DNA of 34,422 nt, taken from positions 1 to 34,422 of the IMG/VR virus record IMGVR_UViG_3300049856_000083. One strand, 5' to 3'. Below, one piece after another: positions 1 to 6,098 of the stretch. Made by a program: the position numbers and the translations under genes. Under the pieces are notes generated by a model that did not search any database, was not told the DNA's origin, and saw only the letters and a program-made list of their open reading frames with translations. Each line of letters starts with the position of its first letter. Position 1 is the stretch's first letter. The stretch comes from a virus.

Positions 1-137
1 ACATCAAGGACATGCCGCTCGATCAGGTCAAGGAACTGTCTGCGCAGGCTGCGGTGCTGTATCAGGAGCGGTTTACGCCAGCCGACGAGACTCCGGCGCC
101 GAAGAATGGCGGCAAGACGAAGCCGCCGCTTTTCTAG
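1..137 (+). CDS. C-terminal end of an unrecognised protein (partial)
   Basis: The window opens inside a reading frame that runs from base 3 to a TAG stop at 135-137. The visible 44 residues start IKDMPLDQVKELSAQAAVLY and end in a Pro/Lys/Gly-rich tail (PAPKNGGKTKPPLF). The first half looks helical and amphipathic, the tail disordered and basic. Too little remains to name a family. It precedes an exonuclease and an SbcC-like ATPase, so a DNA-metabolism role is possible, but that is only inference from position. Confidence 0.6.
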   Translation, partial: IKDMPLDQVKELSAQAAVLYQERFTPADETPAPKNGGKTKPPLF

Positions 138-194
138 TAGATCAACGGGGCGAATGCAAAGGCTGATTTGCAGGAATAGGCGCCTCTCTGGGCA

Positions 195-244
195 GTGTCA
201 TGGGTGACGCGCCGTGACACCACGTTAAGCTGAATTTCTATAGT
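195..244 (+). promoter_or_regulatory. possible promoter with inverted repeat upstream of exonuclease gene
   Basis: The 162-base gap before the exonuclease gene (138-299) holds an inverted repeat, GTGTCA at 195-200 and TGACAC at 215-220. The right arm also forms a -35-like TGACAC that lies 18 bases before TATAGT at 239-244. Agreement with the sigma70 consensus is only fair. The symmetric arms could bind a repressor. Nothing else is seen in the gap apart from the ribosome binding site AGGAG shortly before 300. Confidence 0.3.
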
Positions 245-299
245 CAAAAATCCTGGCATCAGCACAGGCCGCCCCACCCATCATCATCAGGAGAATAAA

Positions 300-1004
300 A
301 TGAAAGCAATATTTTTCGACGTAGAAACGCTCGGACTCCCGGTGTGGGACAAACCATCCGAAGATCCCTGCCAGCCGCGCGTCATCCAATTGGCGTGCGA
401 GATGGCGCTGATCGACGGCCAGAGCGAAGGCTCCATTGCCAGCCTCGACGTCATCATCCGCCCGGATGGCTGGACGATCCCGGCAGAAATCACCGCGCTG
501 ACGGGCATCACGCAGGAAATGGCGATGGACGTTGGCGTGCCGATCAATAACGCGCTCAACACGTTCATCGACCTGTGGATGGTCAGCGACATGCGCGTGG
601 CGCACAACGAGAGTTTTGATGCGCGCATGATCCGCATTGAGCTGATGCGTCACCCGGTATTCGGCGGCATGATTCTCAAGGATGATGCCGCACCGGACGG
701 GCAGATCACGTTTGCCGATCGCTTCAAGGCTGGCGCGGCGTACTGCACCATGCGCAACGCCCAGAAAGTGATGGGCGTCAAGAAATCCCCGAAGCTGGCC
801 GAAGCCTACGAGCACTTTGCCGGCGAGACGCTGATGGGCGCGCACAATGCCGCCGTCGACGTGATGGCGTGCAAGGCCATCTACATGGCGCTCAAGCGCC
901 GCGAGTCTGATGCCGGCGCTGGCGCCGCGCCGGTCACGATCTTTGCCGACTCACCAGCGCAAACCAAAGTGAACAAAGCCGACCTCTGGCCTGGAGCGCA
1001 ATGA
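300..1004 (+). CDS. DnaQ-like DEDDh 3'-5' exonuclease
   Basis: The 234-residue product carries the three exonuclease motifs of the DnaQ/RNase T superfamily: Exo I with D7 and E9 (FFDVETLG), Exo II with D107 (AHNESFDARM) and Exo III with H182 and D187 (AHNAAVDVMA), the DEDDh arrangement. Such enzymes remove nucleotides from 3' ends using two metal ions; phage versions act in replication, repair or nucleotide recycling. The region after residue 200 is Ala/Pro-rich and probably flexible. The ATG at 300 has an AGGAG site a few bases upstream. The stop overlaps the start of the next gene (ATGA), so exonuclease and SbcC-like ATPase are probably co-translated and may work together on DNA ends. The exact substrate cannot be read from sequence. 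Confidence 0.88.
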   Translation: MKAIFFDVETLGLPVWDKPSEDPCQPRVIQLACEMALIDGQSEGSIASLDVIIRPDGWTIPAEITALTGITQEMAMDVGVPINNALNTFIDLWMVSDMRVAHNESFDARMIRIELMRHPVFGGMILKDDAAPDGQITFADRFKAGAAYCTMRNAQKVMGVKKSPKLAEAYEHFAGETLMGAHNAAVDVMACKAIYMALKRRESDAGAGAAPVTIFADSPAQTKVNKADLWPGAQ

Positions 1005-2752
1005 TGGACGTTTCCGTAATGAACTTCCGTGGTATCGACAAGGCCGAATTCCTCCTGTCGAACATCATCCTGCTGGCCGGTCCCAACGGGGTGGGCAAAA
1101 CGAGTATCTGCCTGGCCGTGGCCGCTGCGTTCAGTCAACAGGCCATTCCATTCCTGCAAATGTCGGACAAGGGCAAGGTTGCCACCACGATCACCAAGGC
1201 CGAATCCGGTCGCATGGTGCGCACCGGGTACGAAACCGGCGGGGTACGACTGCGTGATGGCGAGTCAGAGACGCAAATCCTCTGGCCGCAGTGCGACGTC
1301 AAAACGAAGGGAAAGCCGCCCACGGCATCGGTCTACGCCACCGGGCTGCTGTCGGTGCTCAACCTGCCGCCCAAGGAACAGGTGCGCGCCCTGGCGGATC
1401 TCATAAAGGCCATCCCGAGTGCAGACGAAATGAAGGCGTCGTTCATGGAGGCCGGTATGTCGGAGAAGGCCGCACTCGATACCGTTGAGCGCGTTCTGGT
1501 CAACGGGTGGGACGCCATTGCCGAGGCCGCCAAGACGCACGGCGCGAAGCTCAAGGGCCAATGGGAAACCTACACCGGGGAGTCCTACGGGTCTGCCAAG
1601 GGCGCTACCTGGCTGCCGATGGGTTGGGAGGATGTCATCGCCCAGATGTCGGACGAGACGCTGACCAACGCCCTTGCCAATGCCAAGCAAGCACTGGAGA
1701 CGCGCATCGCCAGTGAGGCGGTGAGCGCGTCGCTGGTCGAGGAGTTGCAGAAGAAGGCGGCGGAGATTCCGGTCTTGACGAGCGAGGGCGAGCGCCAGGC
1801 GATCACCTGGCGCGGCGCGCAAAAGGACTGCGAGGATGCCCGGAAGGCTCATGCGGCCGCCGTCGCGGCGCTGCCAATGGTCGAAGTGGGCGGGGCGATG
1901 GCCGAGCCGCTGGCATGCCCGCACTGCAAGAAGAAGGTGGCATTCAAGGATGGCGGGTTGGTGAAGGTGGCGGCCAGAGCGGCGGCCGTCGAGCCAGCCC
2001 CGGAGGCGGTTGCTGCCGTCGAAGCCATGCGCGCCAAGGTTGCGGAATGCCGAGAACTTGTCAACCTGACTGGCAGAAAAGCCGCGGCCGAACAGCGCAA
2101 CCTGTCCGACATTGAATACCGGCTGCGTGAAGCGCACAATGCCGATGCCAAGGCCAAGAATCTGCTCGCCAAGCCACCAGCCGACCCGCGCCCGGTCGAG
2201 GCTTTCCGCGATGAAGTGCGCCTGTGCGAGTCCCGCGTCGAGGCCAAGCGCAAGAAGGAAGGCGCCGATCGCGCGCACGCCAGCATCGCGGCCAATCAGG
2301 CGTATGTCAACCTACTAATGCCGGACGGGTTGCGCAAGCGCAAGTTGCTGCGCGCCCTGGACGACTTCAACACGCGCCTTGCCGAGCTTTGCACCAAGGC
2401 GGCCTACAAGTTGGTGTCGGTGGACGAGGACATGGCTATCCGCTACGGTGGGCGCAGCTACTACCTGCTGTCGGCGTCGGAGCAGTATCGCGTGCGCGCC
2501 ATCTTCCAGATCGCATTCGCGTTCGCCGATGGCGCACCGGTGGTGATTCTCGATGGTGCCGACATACTCGATGCTGACGGGCGCAATGGTATGTTCACAC
2601 TGCTCGGGCAACTGGACATCGTTGCGGTGGTGGGCATGACGATGAACAAGCCTGAACAGGTTCCCGATCTGGAGCGTGCCGCCATCGGCGTGAGCTATTG
2701 GATGGCGGACGGCAGGATCAGGGAGATTAAGGAGGCCGCGCAAGCGCAGTAG
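1001..2752 (+). CDS. SbcC/Rad50-like ATPase with CxxC hook motif
   Basis: The 583-residue protein has a split ABC-type ATPase. Walker A is GPNGVGKTS at residues 27-35 (K33), a degenerate signature region LSASEQYRVR lies near 490-499, and Walker B VVILDGAD is near 514-521. Between the ATPase halves is a long charged helical region with CPHC at 306-309, placed like the zinc hook at the tip of SbcC/Rad50 coiled coils. Compared with SbcC (about 1,000 residues) the arms are short. The signature lacks the usual SGGE and Walker B has Asp-Gly where Asp-Glu is usual, so ATP turnover may be altered. Known relatives process DNA ends with a nuclease partner; the overlapping upstream gene is an exonuclease of a different fold (DnaQ, not SbcD). 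Start may be 1001 or the second ATG at 1004. Confidence 0.82.
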   Translation: MMDVSVMNFRGIDKAEFLLSNIILLAGPNGVGKTSICLAVAAAFSQQAIPFLQMSDKGKVATTITKAESGRMVRTGYETGGVRLRDGESETQILWPQCDVKTKGKPPTASVYATGLLSVLNLPPKEQVRALADLIKAIPSADEMKASFMEAGMSEKAALDTVERVLVNGWDAIAEAAKTHGAKLKGQWETYTGESYGSAKGATWLPMGWEDVIAQMSDETLTNALANAKQALETRIASEAVSASLVEELQKKAAEIPVLTSEGERQAITWRGAQKDCEDARKAHAAAVAALPMVEVGGAMAEPLACPHCKKKVAFKDGGLVKVAARAAAVEPAPEAVAAVEAMRAKVAECRELVNLTGRKAAAEQRNLSDIEYRLREAHNADAKAKNLLAKPPADPRPVEAFRDEVRLCESRVEAKRKKEGADRAHASIAANQAYVNLLMPDGLRKRKLLRALDDFNTRLAELCTKAAYKLVSVDEDMAIRYGGRSYYLLSASEQYRVRAIFQIAFAFADGAPVVILDGADILDADGRNGMFTLLGQLDIVAVVGMTMNKPEQVPDLERAAIGVSYWMADGRIREIKEAAQAQ

Positions 2753-2767
2753 AATTGTTTCATCAAT

Positions 2768-2843
2768 CGCGGTGTAGCTCAGTTGGTAGAGCGTCGTGGT
2801 CATCCCCCGAAGGGCGCCTGTTCGATCCAGGCCACCGCAACCA
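2768..2843 (+). tRNA. tRNA with CAT anticodon, initiator-like acceptor stem
   Basis: A 76-base cloverleaf with encoded CCA (2841-2843). The acceptor stem has six pairs with C1 facing A72 unpaired, the hallmark of bacterial initiator tRNA. T8 and A9 are followed by a perfect 4-bp D stem (GCTC/GAGC), an anticodon loop with T33 and CAT at 2801-2803, and a perfect 5-bp T stem closing TTCGATC. The anticodon arm resembles fMet tRNA in its TCG...CCCGA frame, but position 30 (T2797) faces C40 (C2807) and position 37 is C instead of A. The D arm is elongator-like. It could be a decayed or specialised initiator tRNA, an elongator Met, or an Ile2 tRNA needing lysidine. Function depends on the mismatch being tolerated. 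Confidence 0.78.
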
Positions 2844-2862
2844 TTCAACTCAGGAGAACAAA

Positions 2863-3090
2863 ATGGCAGCAACGAAACGTATCTACAAAGTAACGACCGG
2901 TCAGGCGCAACCTGTGCCGGAAGGCGTGCGGCTGGTCCGCGCCGACAACAAGGTGCAGGCGGTGAATCACGTCGCCAGGATGACGATCAAGGCGGAGCTG
3001 GCAAGCCAGGATGATCTGGTCAAGCTGGCCGGCACGATCAAGGTCGAGGATGCTGGTGTGGAGCCGGCCGGAAGTCTCGCGGACGGCTGA
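2863..3090 (+). CDS. small unrecognised protein
   Basis: The product has 75 residues, starts MAATKRIYKVTTGQAQPVPE and carries a motif that reads as one small beta/alpha unit: a basic strand, then AVNHVARMTIKAELAS, then a helix and an acidic end. No family is recognised. The ATG at 2863 is chosen because AGGAG sits at 2852-2856; an in-frame TTG at 2755 would run the coding region across the tRNA and is rejected. The gene follows the tRNA by 19 bases, and the next gene starts 2 bases after its stop, so it is probably translated as part of the early operon. The mix of Lys and Arg near the N-terminus would allow nucleic-acid binding, but there is no direct evidence. Confidence 0.7.
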   Translation: MAATKRIYKVTTGQAQPVPEGVRLVRADNKVQAVNHVARMTIKAELASQDDLVKLAGTIKVEDAGVEPAGSLADG

Positions 3091-3092
3091 CC

Positions 3093-3326
3093 GTGAAAGA
3101 CCGGCGAGAAGTTTTGAAGGATGTGCAGGCGCGGCACGATTGGCGGCCAGCGCCGGTAGTGTTTGCGCCAGGCACGCCGCTTGGCGAAAAGGTCAATATT
3201 ATGAAGGCTCACAAGGAGAAGATTGATACTGCCTTGCGGCTAGAGGTTGATCGCCTGATGCGCTTCGAGCATCGCCGTCGTTTCCGGTCGAAACAGCGCA
3301 GTATCAGGGCGCAAAGTCGCCTGTGA
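3093..3326 (+). CDS. small basic unrecognised protein
   Basis: This 77-residue protein starts with GTG at 3093, two bases after the previous stop. The N-terminal half contains a proline-rich stretch (WRPAPVVFAPGTPLGEKVN). The C-terminal half is a long helix ending in a strongly basic run (HRRRFRSKQRSIRAQSRL), which suggests contact with RNA or DNA. No ribosome binding site is obvious, so translation probably depends on coupling to the gene upstream. No family is recognised. An AT-richer stretch and a new small gene follow. Confidence 0.6.
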   Translation: MKDRREVLKDVQARHDWRPAPVVFAPGTPLGEKVNIMKAHKEKIDTALRLEVDRLMRFEHRRRFRSKQRSIRAQSRL

Positions 3327-3345
3327 TGCTAACCCTCCGACCAAG

Positions 3346-3519
3346 ATGACAAAAGCCAACTTTCTAAAACGACTGGAGCGGATTCACCAGATGAAGCTTT
3401 CGGAAAAGGCGCATGAAGATGCTGTTGCTCAACTTAAATTTGAGGCCGAATTCTCAATGAAAATTAGGCAGATGGCAGAAAAACGGAAATGGAGCCGCAG
3501 TGATGCTAACCCGCTCTGA
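3346..3519 (+). CDS. 57-residue helical protein
   Basis: A short frame from ATG 3346 to TGA 3517-3519 reads MTKANFLKRLERIHQMKLSE and continues as one charged helix rich in Lys, Glu and Met, ending in RKWSRSDANPL. It overlaps the start of the next gene by about 17 bases, a spacing usual in this operon. No strong Shine-Dalgarno site is seen before it, which lowers confidence. The composition is typical of small phage helical proteins; no function can be assigned. Confidence 0.5.
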   Translation: MTKANFLKRLERIHQMKLSEKAHEDAVAQLKFEAEFSMKIRQMAEKRKWSRSDANPL

Positions 3520-3907
3520 ATACGACAATGGCGTCGTCGAATTCGAGACGCGCTTCCTGATCGCCTGCACGGCCTGCAAGCGGTTTGAGCTGCGTGGGGC
3601 GCTGCCGAACCCGCTTGACCTTGAGCCAGAGCGCAGTCCGGTGGCGAAACGTCTGCGGGCCACATGCAAATGGCGCGCGCCATTACCCTGCGCGTTCGAG
3701 CGTCGGTCAGGCATGGTCAAGCTCACTCATGCCCAGGCGCTCGCTGCTGACCTGTGTGGCACTTCGCCCATTATGCGGCTGATGGGTGATGATGGCGAGG
3801 CTGTCATGGCATCTAGGCTGCCGCAGCGTGACATGGTGAGCGTCATCGACATCACGCATCTGGCAATGAAGGCTTTTCAGGATTTGGGCGACGGAACGGA
3901 GGGATGA
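3503..3907 (+). CDS. unrecognised protein with four cysteines
   Basis: The product (134 residues from ATG 3503; GTG 3500 is an alternative) begins MLTRSEYDNGVVEFETRFLI. Cysteines occur as CTAC near residues 22-25, followed by single cysteines in ATCKW and LPCAF, so a zinc site is possible. GGAG at 3491-3494 gives good spacing to ATG 3503. The stop overlaps the next start (ATGA at 3904). The C-terminal third looks helical. No family is recognised. It lies just before the palindrome-separated gene units that start at 3904. Confidence 0.65.
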   Translation: MLTRSEYDNGVVEFETRFLIACTACKRFELRGALPNPLDLEPERSPVAKRLRATCKWRAPLPCAFERRSGMVKLTHAQALAADLCGTSPIMRLMGDDGEAVMASRLPQRDMVSVIDITHLAMKAFQDLGDGTEG

Positions 3908-4182
3908 GTGAAATGGAAAATTGCCCGCATTGTGGCGAAAGTCTTGTGCCAAAAGTTACCCGGCCTGACGGGTGCGTGTGCGCCGAAAGCGAATGGCGTG
4001 ACCCGTTCAACCTGCCGCCCGTGTGCGCGAACTACCAAGAGGAGAGGTCGTCCGGTGTGTGCGCAAATTGCGAACACGATGAACAATGCCACCAGCCGGC
4101 CAACGCCGAAGTCTGCGGGGCCGAAGGCATCCGCAGCACTGCCACGTTGGGCGACGCAACGAAGGGGGTGAATGATGACTGA
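3904..4182 (+). CDS. small zinc-ribbon-like protein, first unit of attC-like array
   Basis: The 92-residue protein has CPHC at residues 7-10 (ENCPHCGESL) and later pairs near CVC, CANCEHDEQC, so it probably folds around one or two zinc ions. It starts at ATG 3904, overlapping the previous stop. The last third (from about PANAEVCGAEGI) is encoded by the attC-like palindrome 4098-4152, so the C-terminal tail is likely to be read-through of the repeat and not part of the fold. The same happens in several downstream units. Specific role unknown; zinc ribbons in phage early proteins often bind nucleic acid or host transcription factors, which is general knowledge and not shown here. Confidence 0.68.
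   Translation: MSEMENCPHCGESLVPKVTRPDGCVCAESEWRDPFNLPPVCANYQEERSSGVCANCEHDEQCHQPANAEVCGAEGIRSTATLGDATKGVNDD
4098..4152 (+). repeat. attC-like site 1
   Basis: Imperfect palindrome with outer arms GCCAAC (4099-4104) and GTTGGGC (4146-4152). The latter fits the integron R' core GTTRRRY. Inner arms are AGTCTGCGG (4110-4118) and CCGCAGCACT (4131-4140), which pair fully except for one extra base, C4137. The single unpaired base on one side is the mark of attC hairpins. The loop is 12 bases. The next gene starts about 20 bases after the site with GAAGGGGG as binding site. Confidence 0.6.
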
Positions 4183-4540
4183 ATTAAAAATTGAGCGTAT
4201 TGCGTTAAGGCCGCCGACATTAAGCGAGCGATTACGTCAAGATGGCGGAGTAGCATCTTGGCTCGTTGAAGCCGCCAAGCAACTGGAAGCTCGCATCACA
4301 GAATTGGAAGCCGAGTTAAAAGGCACAGTGTCGGCGGGATTGGAGCTTGCGCGCCAGCGCGATGCGTTGAAAGTCAACAATGCCGGAATGGAACGCGCCA
4401 TCAAAGAGTTGGAAGCTCTGGAGGCGCTGGAAGCTCTGGCAAAACGCAAGACGCCGAACGCAAAATTCAGCGGGGAGCGAAGCGACTCCGCTGGAATGCA
4501 GGGTTCGGGGTCTGTGCACGAGAAAGGGGGTTTACTGTGA
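4172..4540 (+). CDS. coiled-coil protein, second array unit
   Basis: The product is 122 residues (ATG 4172; ATG 4175 equally possible, with better spacing from GAAGGGGG at 4161-4168). Residues from about 30 to 90 form a heptad-rich helix, with a Leu/Glu/Ala repeat (LEALEALEALAKR) encoded by three near-identical 9-base units at about 4410-4438. A typical coiled coil for dimerisation. The last 30 residues (from TPNAKFSGERSDS) are encoded within and just after attC-like site 2. The stop overlaps the GTG start of the next unit. Base composition is less GC-rich than the upstream ATPase gene. No family recognised. Confidence 0.65.
   Translation: MMTELKIERIALRPPTLSERLRQDGGVASWLVEAAKQLEARITELEAELKGTVSAGLELARQRDALKVNNAGMERAIKELEALEALEALAKRKTPNAKFSGERSDSAGMQGSGSVHEKGGLL
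4454..4508 (+). repeat. attC-like site 2
   Basis: Outer arms CCGAAC (4454-4459) and GTTCGG (4503-4508) are exact complements. Inner arms ATTCAGCGG (4465-4473) and CCGCTGGAAT (4488-4497) pair apart from one extra G on the right arm. The loop carries GGAG...CTCC and GCGAAGCG. Same length (55 bp) as site 1. GTG of the next unit lies about 30 bases downstream after AAAGGGGG. Confidence 0.6.
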
Positions 4541-4806
4541 TTGAGTTACTTCGCGCCCAAGCATCTGAGATTGCCAAAGAAGGGCATTGTGGGTGGGGAA
4601 ACACTATGCTGGACGCATCAAGCGAAATTGAACGGCTGCGTGCCGCACTAGGGGCACTGCTGCGCTTCCACGCCGAGGGAGACGATGGTGCGGAATTGCC
4701 GCGCGAGCTTTGGGCTGTGAGTTACCGGGCGGCGGTGGAAGGCGCAGAGGCTGCGTTGACGCCGAACGCTCAAGGTAACGCGCCTTCAACGGCGCTAAAG
4801 GACTGA
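4537..4806 (+). CDS. small phage protein, third array unit
   Basis: The 89-residue product starts MIELLRAQASEIAKEGHCGW with GTG at 4537, overlapping the TGA of the unit before (GTGA). The segment EIAKEGHCGWGNTMLDASSEIERLRAAL matches a pattern seen in many small phage early proteins: two helices around a Gly-His-x-Gly-Trp-Gly-Asn turn. Their function is not known to me. The tail from about residue 76 (TPNAQGNAPSTALKD) is encoded inside attC-like site 3, and the stop lies in the loop of that hairpin. A purine-rich site (AGAAAGGGGG) precedes the start. Confidence 0.68.
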   Translation: MIELLRAQASEIAKEGHCGWGNTMLDASSEIERLRAALGALLRFHAEGDDGAELPRELWAVSYRAAVEGAEAALTPNAQGNAPSTALKD

Positions 4807-4866
4807 CCTATGACTACCGAAACTGCCACGCCGTTGAAGGTCGCGCTGACCGAAGGGTTAGGGGCC
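4761..4866 (+). repeat. attC-like site 3 (long), stop and start codons in loop
   Basis: The largest of the set. The left end is GCCGAAC (4761-4767), the right end GTTAGGG (4857-4863). Inner arms are an exact 12-bp stem, 4783-4794 with 4829-4840, extended outward by GGTAACGCG (4774-4782) against CGCGCTGACC (4842-4851) with unpaired bases at T4841 and G4848 and an A/C mismatch. The 34-base loop holds the TGA of the gene before (4804-4806) and the ATG of the gene after (4810). Confidence 0.55.
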
Positions 4867-5148
4867 GGTACGGAAGAATGGAACCAGCCTGACGAGGGTG
4901 ATCTGCGCCTGACGAGCCAGCCGGTTTGCCCGTTTTGCGGATACGAGGAGGCGGATGCGTGGCAAATGCTTTTCGGGGAAGGCATGGAAAGCGACACTTC
5001 GCACGATTGCGGGCGATGCGGAGAGGAATATCTTTGCACGAGGGAGATCGTCCTTTACTACACGACGGAAAAACCAAAGGCACCTAACGTGGCGCTGTGC
5101 GGCGAGCGAAGCGAGTCCGAACGAGCACCGGGTTATGCGTCTTTTTGA
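4810..5148 (+). CDS. zinc-ribbon protein, fourth array unit
   Basis: The 112-residue product has two CxxC knuckles, C40/C43 (CPFCGYEE) and C67/C70 (CGRCGEEY), about 24 residues apart, a classic zinc-ribbon layout. An acidic linker lies between them. This is close in plan to restriction-alleviation or Lar-like phage proteins, but the match is by layout only. The first residues (MTTETATPLKVALTEG) are encoded by the right half of site 3, and the last 20 (NVALCGERSESERAPGYASF) by site 4, so only about residues 20-90 are likely to be the fold. AAAGGA at 4797-4802 is the likely binding site, also in the hairpin loop. Confidence 0.68.
   Translation: MTTETATPLKVALTEGLGAGTEEWNQPDEGDLRLTSQPVCPFCGYEEADAWQMLFGEGMESDTSHDCGRCGEEYLCTREIVLYYTTEKPKAPNVALCGERSESERAPGYASF
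5082..5138 (+). repeat. attC-like site 4
   Basis: The left end ACCTAAC (5082-5088) matches the RYYYAAC core exactly; the right end is GTTATGC (5132-5138). Inner arms GCTGTGCGG (5094-5102) and CCGAACGAGC (5117-5126) pair with one extra G (5123) and one mismatch. The loop is CGAGCGAAGCGAGT. A ribosome binding site (GAAAGGA) and ATG 5160 follow. Confidence 0.6.
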
Positions 5149-5159
5149 AAGGAACGAAC

Positions 5160-5423
5160 ATGAGTTTAGAAGCTTGGGGCGATGAACCTGACTATGGCCC
5201 GGAACTGCCGGAAGGCTGGTGGGATGACGATCAAGTGGCGAGTGTGCGCGGGGCTGTAGAAGCGCTGCTCGCGGAACCGCTGTACGAGGGGGGCAACAAG
5301 GACGCCGGGGTTTCGGTTCGATTCCTTGCGCGCATGAGCGTCCTTAAATATCGCGCCGAACTGGCGACGAAAGAGGAGCCGCTGATCGTTGAGGCTCTGG
5401 CAATCGTCGGTGAGGAACCATGA
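5160..5423 (+). CDS. small acidic protein, fifth array unit
   Basis: The product has 87 residues: an acidic, Trp- and Pro-rich N-terminus (MSLEAWGDEPDYGPELPEGW) then a helical body with a Leu/Ala-rich stretch. No cysteines or catalytic motifs are visible. ATG 5160 is chosen because GAAAGGA lies just upstream and site 4 ends before it; an in-frame longer version would start in the repeat. The stop is 5421-5423, only two bases before site 5, so this unit does not read through into its palindrome. Function unknown. Confidence 0.65.
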   Translation: MSLEAWGDEPDYGPELPEGWWDDDQVASVRGAVEALLAEPLYEGGNKDAGVSVRFLARMSVLKYRAELATKEEPLIVEALAIVGEEP

Positions 5424-5424
5424 C

Positions 5425-5484
5425 GCATAACGCAACGCTGTGCGGCGGCGGCGGAACGCCGTCCGAACGAGCACCGGGTTCGGG
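5425..5484 (+). repeat. attC-like site 5
   Basis: The left end GCATAAC (5425-5431) pairs in part with the right end GTTCGGG (5478-5484). The inner arms GCTGTGCGG (5437-5445) and CCGAACGAGC (5463-5472) are identical to those of site 4, with the same single unpaired base. The loop differs (CGGCGGCGGAACGCCG) and can itself pair CGGCG with CGCCG. GGAG and ATG 5509 follow. Confidence 0.58.
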
Positions 5485-5508
5485 GTCAGATCAACCACGG
5501 AGTGCGAA

Positions 5509-5739
5509 ATGAAAACCATGAGTTGCGACATTTGCGGCAGAAAAATAATGAAACAGGAAAACCTCGTGGAGTTGATCGAGGGGGCGAAGATCGACGGCGT
5601 GAGCGAAGTATGCAAACCGTGCTTGGAAGAAATAAACGCTCAGCACGCAAAGCTGACGCTCATCGTCGCCGACATGAAAGGCGCTTGGTTGCGCAAGTGG
5701 ATTGGAAATTTCAAGGCGAAAAAGGTGGCGAGCACATGA
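5509..5739 (+). CDS. small protein with two CxxC motifs, sixth array unit
   Basis: The 76-residue product starts MKTMSCDICGRKIMKQENLV. Cysteines C6/C9 and C35/C38 (CDIC, CKPC) form a likely treble-clef or zinc-ribbon site around a short acidic segment. The rest is a helix ending in a basic tail (WIGNFKAKKVAST). GGAG at 5499-5502 sits 6 bases before ATG 5509. The stop falls two bases before site 6. Size and layout recall small zinc proteins of phages that bind host factors, but no specific family is recognised. Confidence 0.68.
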   Translation: MKTMSCDICGRKIMKQENLVELIEGAKIDGVSEVCKPCLEEINAQHAKLTLIVADMKGAWLRKWIGNFKAKKVAST

Positions 5740-5740
5740 C

Positions 5741-5797
5741 GCCGAACGCCGAAGTCTGCGGCGAGCGCAGCGAGTTCGCAGGACTGCCGGGTTAGAA
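5741..5797 (+). repeat. attC-like site 6
   Basis: The left end is GCCGAAC (5741-5747), the right end GTTAGAA (5791-5797). Inner arms AGTCTGCGG (5753-5761) and CGCAGGACT (5777-5785) pair with one extra G at 5782. The left inner arm is identical to that of site 1. The loop GCGAGCGCAGCGAGT is almost that of site 4. The ATG of the next unit is only five bases downstream. Confidence 0.6.
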
Positions 5798-5801
5798 GGC
5801 C

Positions 5802-6098
5802 ATGGCAGAACTGCGGATTTACTACATGCGAGATAACCACACGTTCCGGCGTTTGAGCCTGAACATAGACGAAGCCGTTGAACAGATGCGGAGTGAGTGG
5901 GGCGACGGCTACACGCACGGAATGCTGTGCAGCAAGACCCCCGGAATGCCTGAATCTGTTCACGCGCACGGAAGTAAAAAGTGGTCGGAATTTGAAGCGG
6001 CTGCGAGGGCATATTACGCGGCAGTGCCTTCTAACGCAAAGCTAACCGGCGCGGAGCCGAATGGCGGAGCGTCCAGTGAGCGAAGCGAACGAGGTTGA
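5802..6098 (+). CDS. small unrecognised protein, seventh array unit
   Basis: The 98-residue product begins MAELRIYYMRDNHTFRRLSL and contains a short beta strand pattern followed by a helix (NIDEAVEQMRSEWGDGY) and a second helix (SEFEAAARAYYAAV). The last 24 residues (NAKLTGAEPNGGASSERSER) are encoded by site 7, with the same NAKxxG start as other read-through tails in this array. AGAAGG before ATG 5802 overlaps the right end of site 6. No family is recognised. Confidence 0.65.
   Translation: MAELRIYYMRDNHTFRRLSLNIDEAVEQMRSEWGDGYTHGMLCSKTPGMPESVHAHGSKKWSEFEAAARAYYAAVPSNAKLTGAEPNGGASSERSERG

Noticed and set aside
2755-2862. TTG-started extension of the gene at 2863 through the tRNA
   Set aside because: The tRNA cloverleaf with CCA is well formed and ATG 2863 has its own AGGAG.
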